Of a stretch of 64,000 nt of DNA, positions 1 through 10,886 are shown piece after piece. The stretch comes from Malurus cyaneus samueli. Lineage: Eukaryota; Chordata; Aves; Passeriformes; Maluridae. Where the stretch lies: the NCBI GenBank assembly GCA_009741485.1, contig CM019236.1, forward strand, positions 46,863,564 through 46,927,563, read 5' to 3'. Under the pieces are notes generated by a model. It saw only the letters and a program-made list of their open reading frames with translations, had not been told where the DNA came from and did not search any database. Made by a program: the position numbers and the translations under genes. Each line of letters opens with the position of its first letter. Position 1 is the stretch's first letter.

Positions 1-347
1 TCGCATCAGCTTCTCACTTCTTTGGGATAGCGTAAGTATATGACCTCACTTTTGCAAAGGCTGACATACTGAAAAGTACTTTAGAATCATTTGCCTGGTA
101 GAAAGTATACAGAGCCCAGAGGTACCCCAGGGCTACAATCATCCTGTACTATCTGTCTCAGTACTACGGGCTTGCAGAGGGCATTGCATTCTCTCCACAG
201 GCTTCTACATTGTTCTCTTTTTAGGTCACTTTTTCCTTTAGGACAAGCATTAAGTATTAGGTTAAAAACTTGCCCCTAGTATCTGGAAAAGATCTAGTCC
301 TCTTTTCCATTACACTCTCATCAAAGAAGCCCAGACAAAGAACTTAC

Positions 348-471
348 TTTGACCTGCCCTTTCTGGAATGGGAGGGTGAATTCTCCATGAAGAAGTCCAT
401 TCTTTTCCAGAAAAACCACATCATGTCTGTTGGGTTTTTCTTGTGTAGATGCTATCAGGTTTCCGGAAGGT
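348..471 (-). CDS. ELP1: ELP1 coding exon 8 (residues 248-289)
   Basis: The exon encodes [20 protein letters not shown] followed by [15 protein letters not shown], both diagnostic of ELP1. The acceptor is TTTTTTAAG and the donor GTAAGT falls at a codon boundary. This is the last ELP1 exon visible before the window edge. Confidence 0.94.
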
Positions 472-3400
472 CTTAAAAAAGAGCCAAATGAAAAGTCATT
501 GCACACACAATTACTAGCTGTCATTTTGAACATCAATAATCTCACATTTCTCCAGTGATATGAAGAAAAAGGCATCAGAGGATGTGTTTCTTCAGCACTG
601 ATCAGATAAAGTCATAGGACAGACCAGAGCTGATGATATTCACAGGTGAGCAAACAAATGTCAGCACTGGTAAAGGAATCTTTTATACAGCTAAAGGAAT
701 CTTTTATACAGCTATCCTTTTTACACAGCTAAACCCAAATCTACCTGACACTCATTCTATGCAGAGAATCGAAACCTTTTTCCCATTTGCAACGCAAGTA
801 TGTGGCTTTTCAGCATTTAAAGGGCTACTCTTCCTCATGCTGAATCAGAAGGCGGCTTTTTTCAAGTTATGGGAAAAATCAACAAAATGCTGAAGAAATG
901 AAATTGATGCTGATCGAAGACTGTGACCAGAGAATAAAAAGCAACATTGCTGTCAGCACGCAGACTGATTTACTACTCACTTCCACGACAGTGCTTGTTC
1001 CAATCCTGAGATAGGTTCACTTGTTGACTGCAGCACAAGCTCTCTGCTCCATACCCGGACCTTCCGAGTACCTACAGGTTGAGAGAGCAGTGAGACAAAG
1101 GTCTAAGGAAACACTGGGAAATGTTAGTGGAATTAGGGACTTCCCTAATTTTATGAGGGTGGAAGAGCAAATTTTGGTGCACATGAATGAAAAGGAGGTT
1201 TCTCTTGTACATCTTAAAGGCTAAGAACTTATTCTGCCTCAGCCAGTTTTCCCATAGTAATCAAGTGACTAAAGGAACTGTGTTAGGAATTTCAGTCTGA
1301 TGCAGCTCAGTCATAGTCATTTCCCCCCTCAGCTGAAAGTACTGAAGATAAAACCACAAATTTGTGGAAGAGCAGTCCAGTTTGGGGCAGTTCAATATGC
1401 TGATCATTTAAACTGTTCAAAAAGAATTATTTATCATGGAATGTATCAGTTACTGTCTCAGAAGAAATGCATATGCTCATCACCTCTTTGACTCTGGGGC
1501 CAAGGGAAACCAAGGAAAATGTAATACCAGTATTTTGCAAAAACTGCCAATATGAGAGACAGTGGGTATACAAACCCAAACAGATTAATCCATTTGGCTT
1601 TAGGAGGCTATCAGATACTACTTAGAGCTTGATCAGGTGAAAGAAGCAGTTCAGACAGTATCTACAAAGTAGTATAACCTCCCTGGCATTTTGATTCAAG
1701 ACTAAACAGAAACGTCACAATTATTCACTGAGCTGAAAACCAAAGAAAATATGTGAAGTATCATGTCTGTAAAATGCCTCTGAGAACATCAGTACAGAGA
1801 AAAGGACAATTAAATAGCTCAACTCACCCCTTTTAAGTTGCCAAAAGACAACAAATACCATCCAGTTCTTGACTTAGCTAGATTTTGCTTTAAAAGCCCC
1901 TTACACACATTACTATTTCAAAGAAGTATGGTGCCATACCTGTCTCTGGACATACTGCACTCACTGCAACAAACTGCCCATCTCCTCTCCATGTCACCCG
2001 AGGCCTGCCGTCGTCCCAGGCTGATGCTGGTAACACTTCCTGAAGCCACACAAAAGAAAGTTGCATCAAAGCTTAGGAAGGCATCAGCTGTCTTTGTCTA
2101 AACAGCTGTTTCAAGAGCCTTAGCATGAAATTCATCCATTAAATAGTGTCAAGGCTACAAAGTTAAAAACTTGTTATTCAAAATGTATTCAAAATTCTAG
2201 TGTTTTAGGAAATACTAGAATTAAAACTGTCTAATTCAATCTGTTCCTACTCCAAGTGCGTACGACTGTCTCTTCACATGATCACACACTATCCTTCCAA
2301 CTCACCAGGGTCTCTGCTTATAGACCACCAGTGCGTAAGATGGACACATGGTGAATCAAAATTTGTTCAGGAGTGATGCTGGAATGCTTGCAAATCTTAC
2401 ACTGAGCTCTGTATGAAAAGTAGTAAGTAGTCACTGCTGCTATCTTGAATCAGAAGGATGACAAAAATGCATGATTTCAGACAACCCAGAAACAGACAAA
2501 AGACAGCTACCAGAAAGGTGATGGCAAATTGGCATCACAGGAAAAACAGAAACTTTCTTTATACATGTTTTTCCAGAAAGAGCATCGGTTTGACACAAAA
2601 AACCAGCATAATACCGTCTGTTTGCGTTGTGCTGCCTGTTTCCCTTCTGATCCGTGGAACTGTGTCTCCTTTTTACCCCAGCCAAGAGAGACAAACTTTC
2701 CTGAAGAAGAAATAATCATTGTAGTGGAAGATTTATAGATCATACCCTAACAACTGAGCACTACGCACACAACCATAGCTTCAAGCAACCCACACCTTCT
2801 TGACAAATTTTATTCCAAAAACCCGCAGGGAAGTTACATGGTCCAGAAAGTACTCTGGTACATGGAACTTACTTGAATTTATGCTGACAAGTAAAAATAT
2901 TGACTTTCCCCTTGAACTGTCCAGCAGCATTACAGTCTAAATAAAATGTCTCCTAGGGCCTCAAAGTGCTCCGCTCCATTTCCTTACTCTCCACATGTTT
3001 CCAACATATCACATCAGTTAGGGCAATTTCATTTCAGTGAACCTCTCACCTTCTCCAAACTCATCTTGGTGGATTTGCTTCTCAGTAATTGGTTCAAAAT
3101 CCCTTGTCATCATGATGAGTGTCTGCTGACCTGTAAGGCAAGTATTACATACAGTAATGGTATCTGCAGCAAATAAAAACTCAGTGTTCTTCTGTGTTGT
3201 CCTACCGTTCTGTCATGGACCCAAAAAAACATGGTACTACAGAGAACACATCCTTCGAAGCATGAAATCTCAAACTGAAACAGTATACTTCCAAGTTTTT
3301 CCCCTCAAAAATATGCTTCCTGGCCTAACCTTAGCTTTTCTCACATTCCAAACTAGTACCAGGTACCTTTTCTCTTGAGATATCATGAGCAAGATGGCAA

Positions 3401-6400
3401 CTGGTAACAGTCACCATGGATTTATGAAAAGGAAATCATACTATCCTGAGAACTACCTACAATCAAATGACCAGCTTGTGGATATGGGGAGAGCACTGAT
3501 TTTCACTAATCTTGAATAAGACTCTTGATGCTGTGTGCCACAGACACGGACAAACCTATGAAGTATGGGATACATAAAAGGATGTGGCAAACCAGCGGAA
3601 CTACTAAGCTCAAAAGACTGCCAGCGCTGTCAGAAGTGCAGCTTGAGGTAAGTCCCTGGCATGCCCCTGGACACTAGGGGCAATGATTAACATCCTCCCT
3701 AATGATGTGGAGCATGGGACTCTCAGCAAGTTTGGAGATGACACAGAACTAGGAAAAGCAGCAGATACAGCAGAAGGTCCTGTGCTGTCCACAGGGACCT
3801 TGTCATCTAGGCAAGTTGAGCTGTCCAGAAGTTCATAAAACTCAACAAGAAAGAAAGTAATGTCCTGCATAGGGAAAATAATAAACTCAGGCACTAAGAC
3901 AGACTGAATCAAGTGGCTGGAGAGCAACTTGGTAAAAATATAAACTACATCATTCACATGGTCACACACTACCCTTCCAATTCACCAAGATCTCTGGGGC
4001 ACTAAGCTGAACCAGCTAGCAGTATGCCCTGATGCACAGATGGGCAACAGCATCCTGGCAGCATTTGGAATGCTGCCAGCAGTCTGAGGGAGGTGATCCT
4101 GCTCATCCACTCTGCTGGTGAGACATGCATGAAATGCTGACTGCATTTCTGGGCATCTCAGTACAAGACAGACAAGGATATACTGGAACGAGTCTTGCAA
4201 AGGGTCACATATTGATTAAGGGCTTGAAAAATCTGTCACAGAAGTAAAGACTGAGACAAGCCAGACTGCTCTGGAAACAAGGCTTCAGGGGAATCTCATC
4301 AGTGTGTGTAACTATATTTATTTTGGAGGTGAGGTAAAGAAGACACAGCCATCACATTGATAGTGCTAAGAGACACACAACAATGGGCATGAGCTAAAAC
4401 ACAGAAAATTCTCCAAAAACCTAAGAAAACTGTTTTGTACTCTGAGGCTGATTAAAGATAGGAACAGGATGCCCACAGGGATTTATAGGGGTCTCAAACC
4501 TAACCGGGCACAATCTCCCACAATTTGCTCTATGTAACATGCTTTGAGCAATAGGTGACCTCCTGCTTTGGAATAGGTGACCTCCAGATCTTCCTTTCAG
4601 CCTCGGGCACTCTGTGTCTATTTTGTCTGAGGCTAATTTCAAGTTCTATGTGAGTTATACCTGTGACTAATTTGGGCCTGTGACACACATATTTCCTACC
4701 AAAGGCCAAGAAACAGCTTTTGTTACTAAGAAGTCAAATGGGGATATAAAGAAGTCTATGTTTTTGAGGCCACAGCAAATATACTTCTTGGGAAGGTTTT
4801 AAGGACTAGTAATTCTTCCACAAAACAGCTTTTTAGGCCTAAACACTTTCTGCTTGGATCTTTGAAGCACCTCATGGATGAGGAGGAATGAACTCTAATG
4901 TATAGGATCTGGTAGAATTTTTTCCACTTTGAGTCCTAGTCCCAGTTTAATAACTTTTTCTTCTTCTCTCTATATCTTAGTTGTGTTTTGTGCTTTGGTC
5001 ATATTGAGTTTTACTTTGAAAGGCAGAAAGTTTACAGGCTGCTGTTGGTACCTGTTGCAAGCAAAACAAGCTCTTGGTCAGGACTCCAGCTCATGACACT
5101 CAGACCGCTGTCCACACTTCCAACACATTCCACCTGCAAGATCAAAACAAGATCACACAAGTGCAGGAACATGAATGCAGCAGAATTCCAGTACAAAAAC
5201 AAAGTTACTAAGGCAAAAGAAAATTGCCTCCTACTTAAAAAAGGCACAAGTCTAACTTTACACTTCGTGTTGAACAAAACAAAAGAAACTTTTCTGACTG
5301 TTTCAGTCAAAAATAGTCCCAGAAAGTTTATGAATGAGAGCCCAGATAATGTACAGACTAGCACTTTCTACCATATATCATTTCAGTAAGAACTTTATTC
5401 TGCAACTCTCAGTCTTGTCAGCATGTATACCATCAATACTATTATTGCCTGATAGGGTCTGTGAATACATTGGTAAATACTCTTTAGTAACAAAACACAG
5501 ACATAATGGTTCTCACCAAGACAATTCCAGTATACAGCTAAACTCTGATCAGCCTGTGTATGTTGAACATGACAACTGTATATACCTTCACCAACGTCAA
5601 CATTTATGGAAAACTGAGCTAGTTTTATATGAGAACATAACAGCGGGCAGAGAAGTTCTGTTATGCAGTGCTATGCTGATTTGCAAAAAGGCATGGAACA
5701 GAACAATACACCACTTGTGATAAACAACAAGATGATGCTATTCAAGGTATTAGGCTTGGGTGTCACAATCTTTTCAGATAAGAAAGGGGGACTGAGCACT
5801 CCTTGGAAGAGTAACTATTACCCACATACACAGGATTTCAGAACAAGCAGAGGAATATTCTAGACCTCTTTCTTGGTGCCAGGCTGCACCAAAAGATGAC
5901 AACCTTAAAATTTGAAAGTAATCCAAAACCCCTCAAATAAAGAATCTGAAGTTAAACCTGGTCTCTGACACATCTATTGCTGAAAAAAGTTTCCTGTATC
6001 ACATGCTTTTGCTAATTTCTATTCCCTTATGACATGCTGTAAGCTGCAATACAGGACATGTTTTCCACATACAGTTGACCTCATATTTTAAGTACTTATT
6101 TAAGTATCTGCAAAACAAGTGCAGACATGAACCAAAACAGGCAAGCTGCAAATAACTGCAACCTTACAGCTAACCCAGATAGACCACTGTCACCTCATGC
6201 CTACCTAAACCTGCACTGTTGGACTGGTATTGTGGGACTTGACTCAGATTTCAGAGGGTGCTGCTGTGGTGTTTAAGTATCTTACTGAAGACCATACAAA
6301 TCTGACACTGAGGAAGGAAGAGAAAGCAAGTATTTCAATTTCTGACATATCTGAGGTCATGTCAACATTTATCAATTGTTAATAAAAAGGTAGCTACATT

Positions 6401-8121
6401 GTGAATTATGAATGGATTGCTTTATTTTTGACATAAGTCTCAGCAATATCCTGTTTTCTCTAAGACTCTTCAGCAGATCCTGAGCCGCTGGAAGCCCACT
6501 GGGGAGGACCCAGGCTCCGGATCTGGAACCAAACATTTCAATTCCAGTTCTTCTACAAAGCATATATTCTGTCCTTAGTAATTTTCAAGGTTCCCATAAA
6601 AATCATCTTGTGTGCCCAGAGAACAGAGACTAGCCACACTTCAGTATGCAATAATCATACAACAGACTGCTAAAGAAATTGTGTTATTCTTTACTCTGAA
6701 TTCCCACAGTACTGTTATATCTGTCCTGCCACGTTACCTGCTTTGTGTTCAGATTGCACAGTAGGATGTCTCCAGCTGCTGTAGCAACACACACACTCTC
6801 CTGCTCTGGAAGATCTTCCACACCCACAATGCAGCCACTTCCATCCTCAGGCAGGAAACCATCCGCAGTCAAGGATACTTCTCTTGACACCTTGATACAG
6901 AAAGGCTAATGGTTTAGTAATTACATATCATCTCACTGGAGTTTTTGCAGAAATGACAGAGTAATATCTATATTTCATGCTAGTGCAGTTACACAAAGCA
7001 TTACACAGCAGAAGAAAGTGTTTGAATGGCATCAGAAAAATATCAACTTGCAAGTACTTATCTTCACTTATCCATAGGAAACTATGAAGATCCTCTTTTG
7101 GTAAAAGGGATAGAAGACAATGAAAAAACCCAAATATGGAAACAAACAATACATAACTTCCAATTTGCCTTGTTAATTATCTTTTAATACCATTTTCATA
7201 CTTCACCATAGTGTCAACATTAAGAGTTGCATGGGTAGCTGATTAAAGCGCTCCACTACTTTTAAGTGGGCATGCGAACCTCTAGACACAGCTTAAAAAA
7301 ATTTCTAAGGAGAACCATTTGGATTGTTAAGGTACAGCAATCTTTGAAAATTAAATCCCTGGCAAGCCTTAAACATCTTTTCTCAGTTAACTTCAGAACT
7401 GAATGTACTGAAAGAATTAGATGTCTCACGGTGAGTAGAAAGCAACCCATCTCTAACAGGAATTCATGACTCAACAACATTTTATTACTTTAGCAGCATG
7501 TTGGGGATTTTTTCTAGGACAAAGTTTTAGAAGCTTCTTCCTGTACTCTTCACTATCTCTTTGCCTGCTTGGCTGTTTTGTGAACCTGATGCAACCACTC
7601 GTCAGGTCGTGCTTAAGACTAAACCACGCACGAGTGACACGCATCAAACACAACCACGCTCTTAAAGAGGCAGACTTGGTATTTTAACAGCATACACGCC
7701 TCTTCAGCCACCAAGATTCCAAGGCATCGGCTTCCACGTTACAGTGAGACAGCAGCAAGCGGCGGCGGGGAGCAGCGGGAAGGGTGCAAGAGCCCGCTGA
7801 CACCGTGGTGAAGGGGGAGCCCTATAAAGAAACGGGAGAATTCCCTGCGAACACCGGAGTGCTCCCGCGGGCAGAAGCGCAAACACTTCGTTCCAGCTTT
7901 GCACCAAAGCCGACCCCAACACGCCGGCAAGCACCAGCAACCTGCCCCGCAGCCGCAGCCCCGGCTCTCACCGAGTCCCCTGCGGGGCGCAGCTCCACAA
8001 GCCCGTACTGGGAGCCCACAAGAACCGTGCCGGGCTCTGCGCCGAGGCAGAAGCATTGCGGGGTGCTCGTGACGGCGGCGGAGCGGCGCACACCGGCTCG
8101 AAGCAGCCGCAGGTTCCTCAT
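348..8121 (-). CDS. ELP1: Elongator complex protein 1, 5' part (eight coding exons, continues off left edge)
   Basis: ELP1 (IKBKAP) is the large scaffold of the Elongator complex, which modifies wobble uridines of tRNAs, mainly in the cytoplasm. Eight minus-strand exons join without a frame break: 8121-7972, 6890-6738, 5133-5052, 3130-3050, 2700-2615, 2039-1940, 1071-981 and 471-348. Together they give 867 nt, or residues 1-289 of a protein that is about 1,330 residues in mammals. The family is recognised from many conserved blocks, such as [38 protein letters not shown] and [10 protein letters not shown]. This part is the start of the first WD40-type beta-propeller. Every intron has a GT donor and AG acceptor, and the phases agree across all seven junctions. 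Introns total about 6.9 kb and hold CR1 sequence plus a short duplicated segment. The next exon was not found in positions 1-347, which look intronic. Confidence 0.95.
671..712. repeat. 21-bp perfect tandem duplication
   Basis: Two exact, adjacent 21-bp units (671-691 and 692-712) each begin TAAAGGAATC. A partial decayed third unit follows. It sits in the ELP1 intron between coding exons 7 and 8. Confidence 0.9.
981..1071 (-). CDS. ELP1: ELP1 coding exon 7 (residues 218-248)
   Basis: The exon encodes [19 protein letters not shown] and then a conserved ALSWK end. The acceptor is CCTGTAG and the donor GTGAGT. It leaves two bases of a lysine codon, which the first base of exon 8 completes. Confidence 0.92.
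1940..2039 (-). CDS. ELP1: ELP1 coding exon 6 (residues 185-218)
   Basis: The exon encodes [20 protein letters not shown] and then AVCPETG, a conserved propeller strand series. The acceptor is GGCTTCAG. The donor GTATGG splits the glycine codon, which exon 7 completes. Confidence 0.93.
2615..2700 (-). CDS. ELP1: ELP1 coding exon 5 (residues 156-184)
   Basis: The exon opens after a TTCTTCAG acceptor and closes at a GTATTA donor at a codon boundary. It encodes [19 protein letters not shown], a signature ELP1 stretch, followed by the more variable KQAAQRKQT. Confidence 0.94.
3050..3130 (-). CDS. ELP1: ELP1 coding exon 4 (residues 129-156)
   Basis: The exon runs from a TTACAG acceptor to a GTGAGA donor and completes the split glycine codon. 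It encodes [14 protein letters not shown] and then [11 protein letters not shown], matching the vertebrate ELP1 segment in sequence and position. At 81 nt it does not stand out by ORF length; it was found by reading the minus strand between exons 3 and 5. Confidence 0.93.
3605..4330 (+). mobile_element. CR1 LINE fragment in an ELP1 intron
   Basis: The plus strand reads as a diverged copy of the CR1 ORF2/3' region, antisense to ELP1. Recognisable blocks are AGCAAGTTTGGAGATGACAC, GGCTGGAGAGCAACTTGG, GGCAACAGCATCCTGGCAG and the GGGGAATCTCATCA segment. The order matches CR1 consensus sequences as I remember them. A block of about 46 bp near 3,951-3,996 interrupts the expected order and has a second copy at 2,272-2,317. 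Limits are approximate. Confidence 0.75.
5052..5133 (-). CDS. ELP1: ELP1 coding exon 3 (residues 102-129)
   Basis: The exon starts after a CTTGCAG acceptor with [20 protein letters not shown] and ends one base into the glycine codon of LLATG at a GTACCA donor. This propeller-blade sequence is almost identical across vertebrate ELP1. Confidence 0.94.
6738..6890 (-). CDS. ELP1: ELP1 coding exon 2 (residues 51-101)
   Basis: The exon is 153 nt and in phase 0 at both ends. It encodes the strongly conserved [19 protein letters not shown] block and then the [18 protein letters not shown] strand pair of the propeller. The acceptor is TATCAAG. Later AG dinucleotides a few bases downstream would break the frame, which fixes this start. 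The donor is GTAACG. Confidence 0.95.
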
Positions 8122-8345
8122 GGCGAAGGGAGGGAGTGACGGAAGGCCCAGCACCGATAGACACCGCGCGGTTGCAGGGCCTCACGGCGCCGCCATGTCG
8201 AGCAGCGCGGGCGGGCGGGCGCAGGCGCCGTGCGCGGGTGGCGCCCTCAGGCGGAGCGCGGCTCCTCCTTCCCCTCACGGGCCTTGCGGGGAGCGCGGGC
8301 CTTGAGCCGCCGGGGGTTGGCGGTGAAAGCAGCGCCGCGACTCAT
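7740..8345 (-). promoter_or_regulatory. CpG island promoter of ELP1
   Basis: The block is dense in CG dinucleotides and surrounds the ELP1 start codon. The flanking DNA is AT-rich, so the change in base composition is sharp on both sides. The minus-strand start site of ELP1 should lie within about 8,120-8,345. A plus-strand ATG at 8,195 with an ideal Kozak context also lies here and could reflect divergent transcription. No TATA box was seen upstream of ELP1. Confidence 0.75.
7972..8121 (-). CDS. ELP1: ELP1 coding exon 1 (start codon, residues 1-50)
   Basis: The exon begins with MRNLRLLR, the conserved ELP1 start, in a good context (GCC before the ATG and A after it). It ends at a GTGAGA donor after a complete codon. 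Residues 9-20 are diverged from mammalian ELP1, whereas the [17 protein letters not shown] and VEL blocks are conserved. I see no acceptor AG close upstream of the ATG, so the 5' UTR may be continuous with this exon. Confidence 0.93.
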
Positions 8346-8364
8346 CAGCAGCTCGGCTCCGTGT

Positions 8365-8870
8365 GAGGCTGCACAAAGAATATCAGAATCCCGGAGATTG
8401 CAGGAGCGCTGTACGGTCGCCAGTCCAACTACCCGCACAGCACTGTAACCACATCACTAGTTCCATTTCCAGATGCTTTTTAAGCACCTCCAGGGATGGG
8501 GACCCCATCACCGCCCGGGGCAACCCATTCCAATGCCTGACTAACCTGACGGTGAAAAGCTTATTATCCAACAACTAATCTGAATCTCCTCTGTCTCAGA
8601 TTTAAGGTCATTTCCTCTCACTGCAGGCACAGCAGGAGAGACTGATCCTCACCTCACTACACCCTCCCTTTCAGCACTCTGACTCTTCTCTTCTGGAGAC
8701 TAAACAAGCCCAGCTCCCTCAGCCATTTCTCATAAGGTGTGTTTTCCAGCCCTTTCATGAGCCTTGTTCCTTCCTCTGGATGCACTCCAGCACCTCAATG
8801 TCGTTTTTTTAAATTGAGTGGCCCAGAACTGGACACAGCACTTACATGTGCTGCCTTTTCAGTGCCAGAG
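8365..8870 (-). mobile_element. CR1 LINE fragment between ELP1 and TBC1D2
   Basis: The sequence matches the reverse complement of the CR1 3' region. Identifying blocks are the stretch reading GATGGGGACCCCATCA, AACCCATTCCAATGCCTGAC, the CTGTCTCAGATTTAAGGTCA segment and the later GGCCCAGAACTGGACACAGC block. It is a 5'-truncated, non-coding copy. It directly abuts the ELP1 CpG island. Confidence 0.85.
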
Positions 8871-9149
8871 TGTAAGGTGACAGTGGGAGCAGGACGATTC
8901 TTTCGGAGTCATGCTGACACTAACTGTGGAACACCAGGTCTTCTAAGAGGCTTTTAAAGCATTTACAGGCCAACCTTCACACAGACCAGTGCTGCTCACT
9001 GATGCCACTGCTTCTGTCACACTCTGCCACCTCCCTGTAGGTATGGCTGAGGGGGAGAAGGCAGCCTTCAGGGGAAAGAAGGAATTAATCCAATCTGAGT
9101 TATAGCCTTAACACTTCCCCCTTTTCCTACTGAAGTGGGAAAAGTCAAT

Positions 9150-9616
9150 AACGATAATCAGTTGAAGAAAGACAAGGAGCTACTGGAGAAGGTCCAGCAG
9201 AGGTGACAAAGATGATTTGGGGTCTGGAGCTTGTGGGAGCTGGGCCTGTTTAGTCCAGGGAACTGAATACTGAGAGGGGGATCTCATCAATAGATAAAAA
9301 TGTCTCAAAAGCACGTGGCAAGAAAGATGGTGCCAGACTCTTCAGTGGTGCCCAGTGACAGGACAAGGAGCAATGGCCATAAACTAAAACAGAAGAAATT
9401 TCACCTCAACATGAGGCAGAACTCCTTTATGTTGAAGGTGGCAGAGTACTGGAAAAGGCTGCCAAGGGAGGCCGTGGAGTCTCCCTTTCTGGAGACATCA
9501 AAATCCTACTTCAACACATTCTGCTCAAGGTCATCCTGCCTTGGCAGGAAAAGTTAGACTGGATGGTTTCCAGAGATCCCCTCCAACCCTAACAATTCTG
9601 TGCAACTCTATGATCC
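9150..9616 (+). mobile_element. CR1 LINE 3' end
   Basis: This is a plus-strand CR1 copy with the typical late blocks GGTCCAGCAGAGG, ACTGGAAAAGGCTGCCAAGG, TGGATGGTTTCCAGAGATCC and CCTCCAACCCTAACAATTCT. It ends in the short CTGTG/CTATGATC repeat expected at CR1 3' ends. It lies in opposite orientation to the CR1 fragment at 8,365-8,870. Confidence 0.9.
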
Positions 9617-10429
9617 AGTCAAATGGCCACATGCCAAAACAAGAAAAATTTGAGACAAATATATCTTTTTTTTTCTACAGCAATATGTAAATTTTGCATG
9701 TTGTAATCAGATTAACGTACTCTACATTTTGGCAATTTAGGCCAATCTGATAGGTTTGTATTTTGCTGTTCTGATACTAAATTTGGCTAAAGTCAGTGAT
9801 AAAACTCAGTAAAATTGGTTAAACTCAGGCCTGGCTTTTTTGAGACCACTGGTAAAGGCTCAGCACACAGGGAAAATAGGAGCCATCCAGACTCTTATTC
9901 CTAAGATAAAGACATAAGAAGTGCCTTCCCAGGCCCGTACAACACCTGCCAAGGCCAGCAGGGCCTGGAGGAAAGACAGCTGTCAGAGAGCAACGTGAAT
10001 CTGGCTGTGCTGTGTGCCCTGTGCCCCCAGAACCTGTACACTTCATTGGGGTGGTCTGACATCCCTATTCTTTGCAGTGTCTTTTCTAGAGGCTTTTCCC
10101 TTTGGCCCAGCTTGATCCTGTCAACCTCCAGTGTCCCGTGTCACCAAGTTATCACTGTTCTTTTTCTGTGAAATGTGCTTGAATGAGCTGAGTTGCCCCA
10201 GGTGACTGCACAGCCGTGACTCTGTCAGCACACCTGCATTCACCATCCGGTGATTTTGCAGCTCTGGAGAAAAGTCCACTCCTAACAGATGGCACTTGCT
10301 GGTCCTCTCTAGCCCACAAGCTTCCCACTCCGCTTGCTTGCTGTCCACGGGTCGCATCACCCTGATGAATCGCTTTCTTCCCGACCCTCGTCTGAAATGC
10401 CCTTTATCATTATTATTATTGTTATTTTT

Positions 10430-10886
10430 CCCGCGGCTGCAGCTGACATCCCCCACGCCGCTTCCTCCTGCTCGGCCGCCCGTCCCGTCCCGCCGCTGTC
10501 CCAGGGCCGCCCGGGCTCCGCCCCGCCGGCATCGCCGCAGACTGGCCCGGCAGGAAGCGCGGGGCGGCGGCACCGCAGGTATTCCGGCGGAACTGCGGCT
10601 TCCCGCACCTCCACTGGCTCCCCACCCCCTCCCCATCCCGACCGGGCCAGCGGCTCGGATGCCCCCCGCCCCAGCCGGGCACTGCTACAAGCGGTGCCAG
10701 GCTCAGGCCAGCCCTGTGCCAGGCTCCGGCCGCCGTCGCTGGTGCCGGGCGCCGTGCAGCTGGGCTGGGAGGCGCTTCCGCGGCGCTGCAGGAGGCACGG
10801 GGTGGGGCGGTGGGGGCTGCCTTGTGCTGCTTGCCCCGTAGCTCCGGAAAAGTTTATGAAGGGTCCACCCTGATCTATTTTCATTG
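10430..10886 (+). promoter_or_regulatory. CpG island, likely TBC1D2 promoter and non-coding first exon
   Basis: This is a second sharp GC-rich, CpG-dense block, 2.1 kb from the ELP1 island and about 2.0 kb upstream of the TBC1D2 start codon. A good donor, CATTG/GTGAGTCA, ends at 10,886. It would let a 5' UTR exon splice to the acceptor at 12,802. The assignment to TBC1D2 rests on position and orientation. Open frames across the island are by-products of its GC content. Confidence 0.6.

Noticed and set aside
1..347. The next ELP1 exon at the left edge
   Set aside because: None of the minus-strand frames shows the expected ELP1 continuation, so this is treated as intron.
4988..5389. 133-codon plus-strand frame
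   Set aside because: It is antisense to ELP1 exon 3 and its introns, with no similarity to any protein I know.
7739..8278. 179-codon minus-strand and 173-codon plus-strand frames around the ELP1 start
   Set aside because: They are out-of-frame shadows in the GC-rich ELP1 promoter. The true ELP1 frame is the one beginning at 8,121.
10121..10884. Several frames of 170-180 codons around the second CpG island
   Set aside because: They have proline/arginine/alanine composition only and are open in most frames, so they are compositional artefacts.
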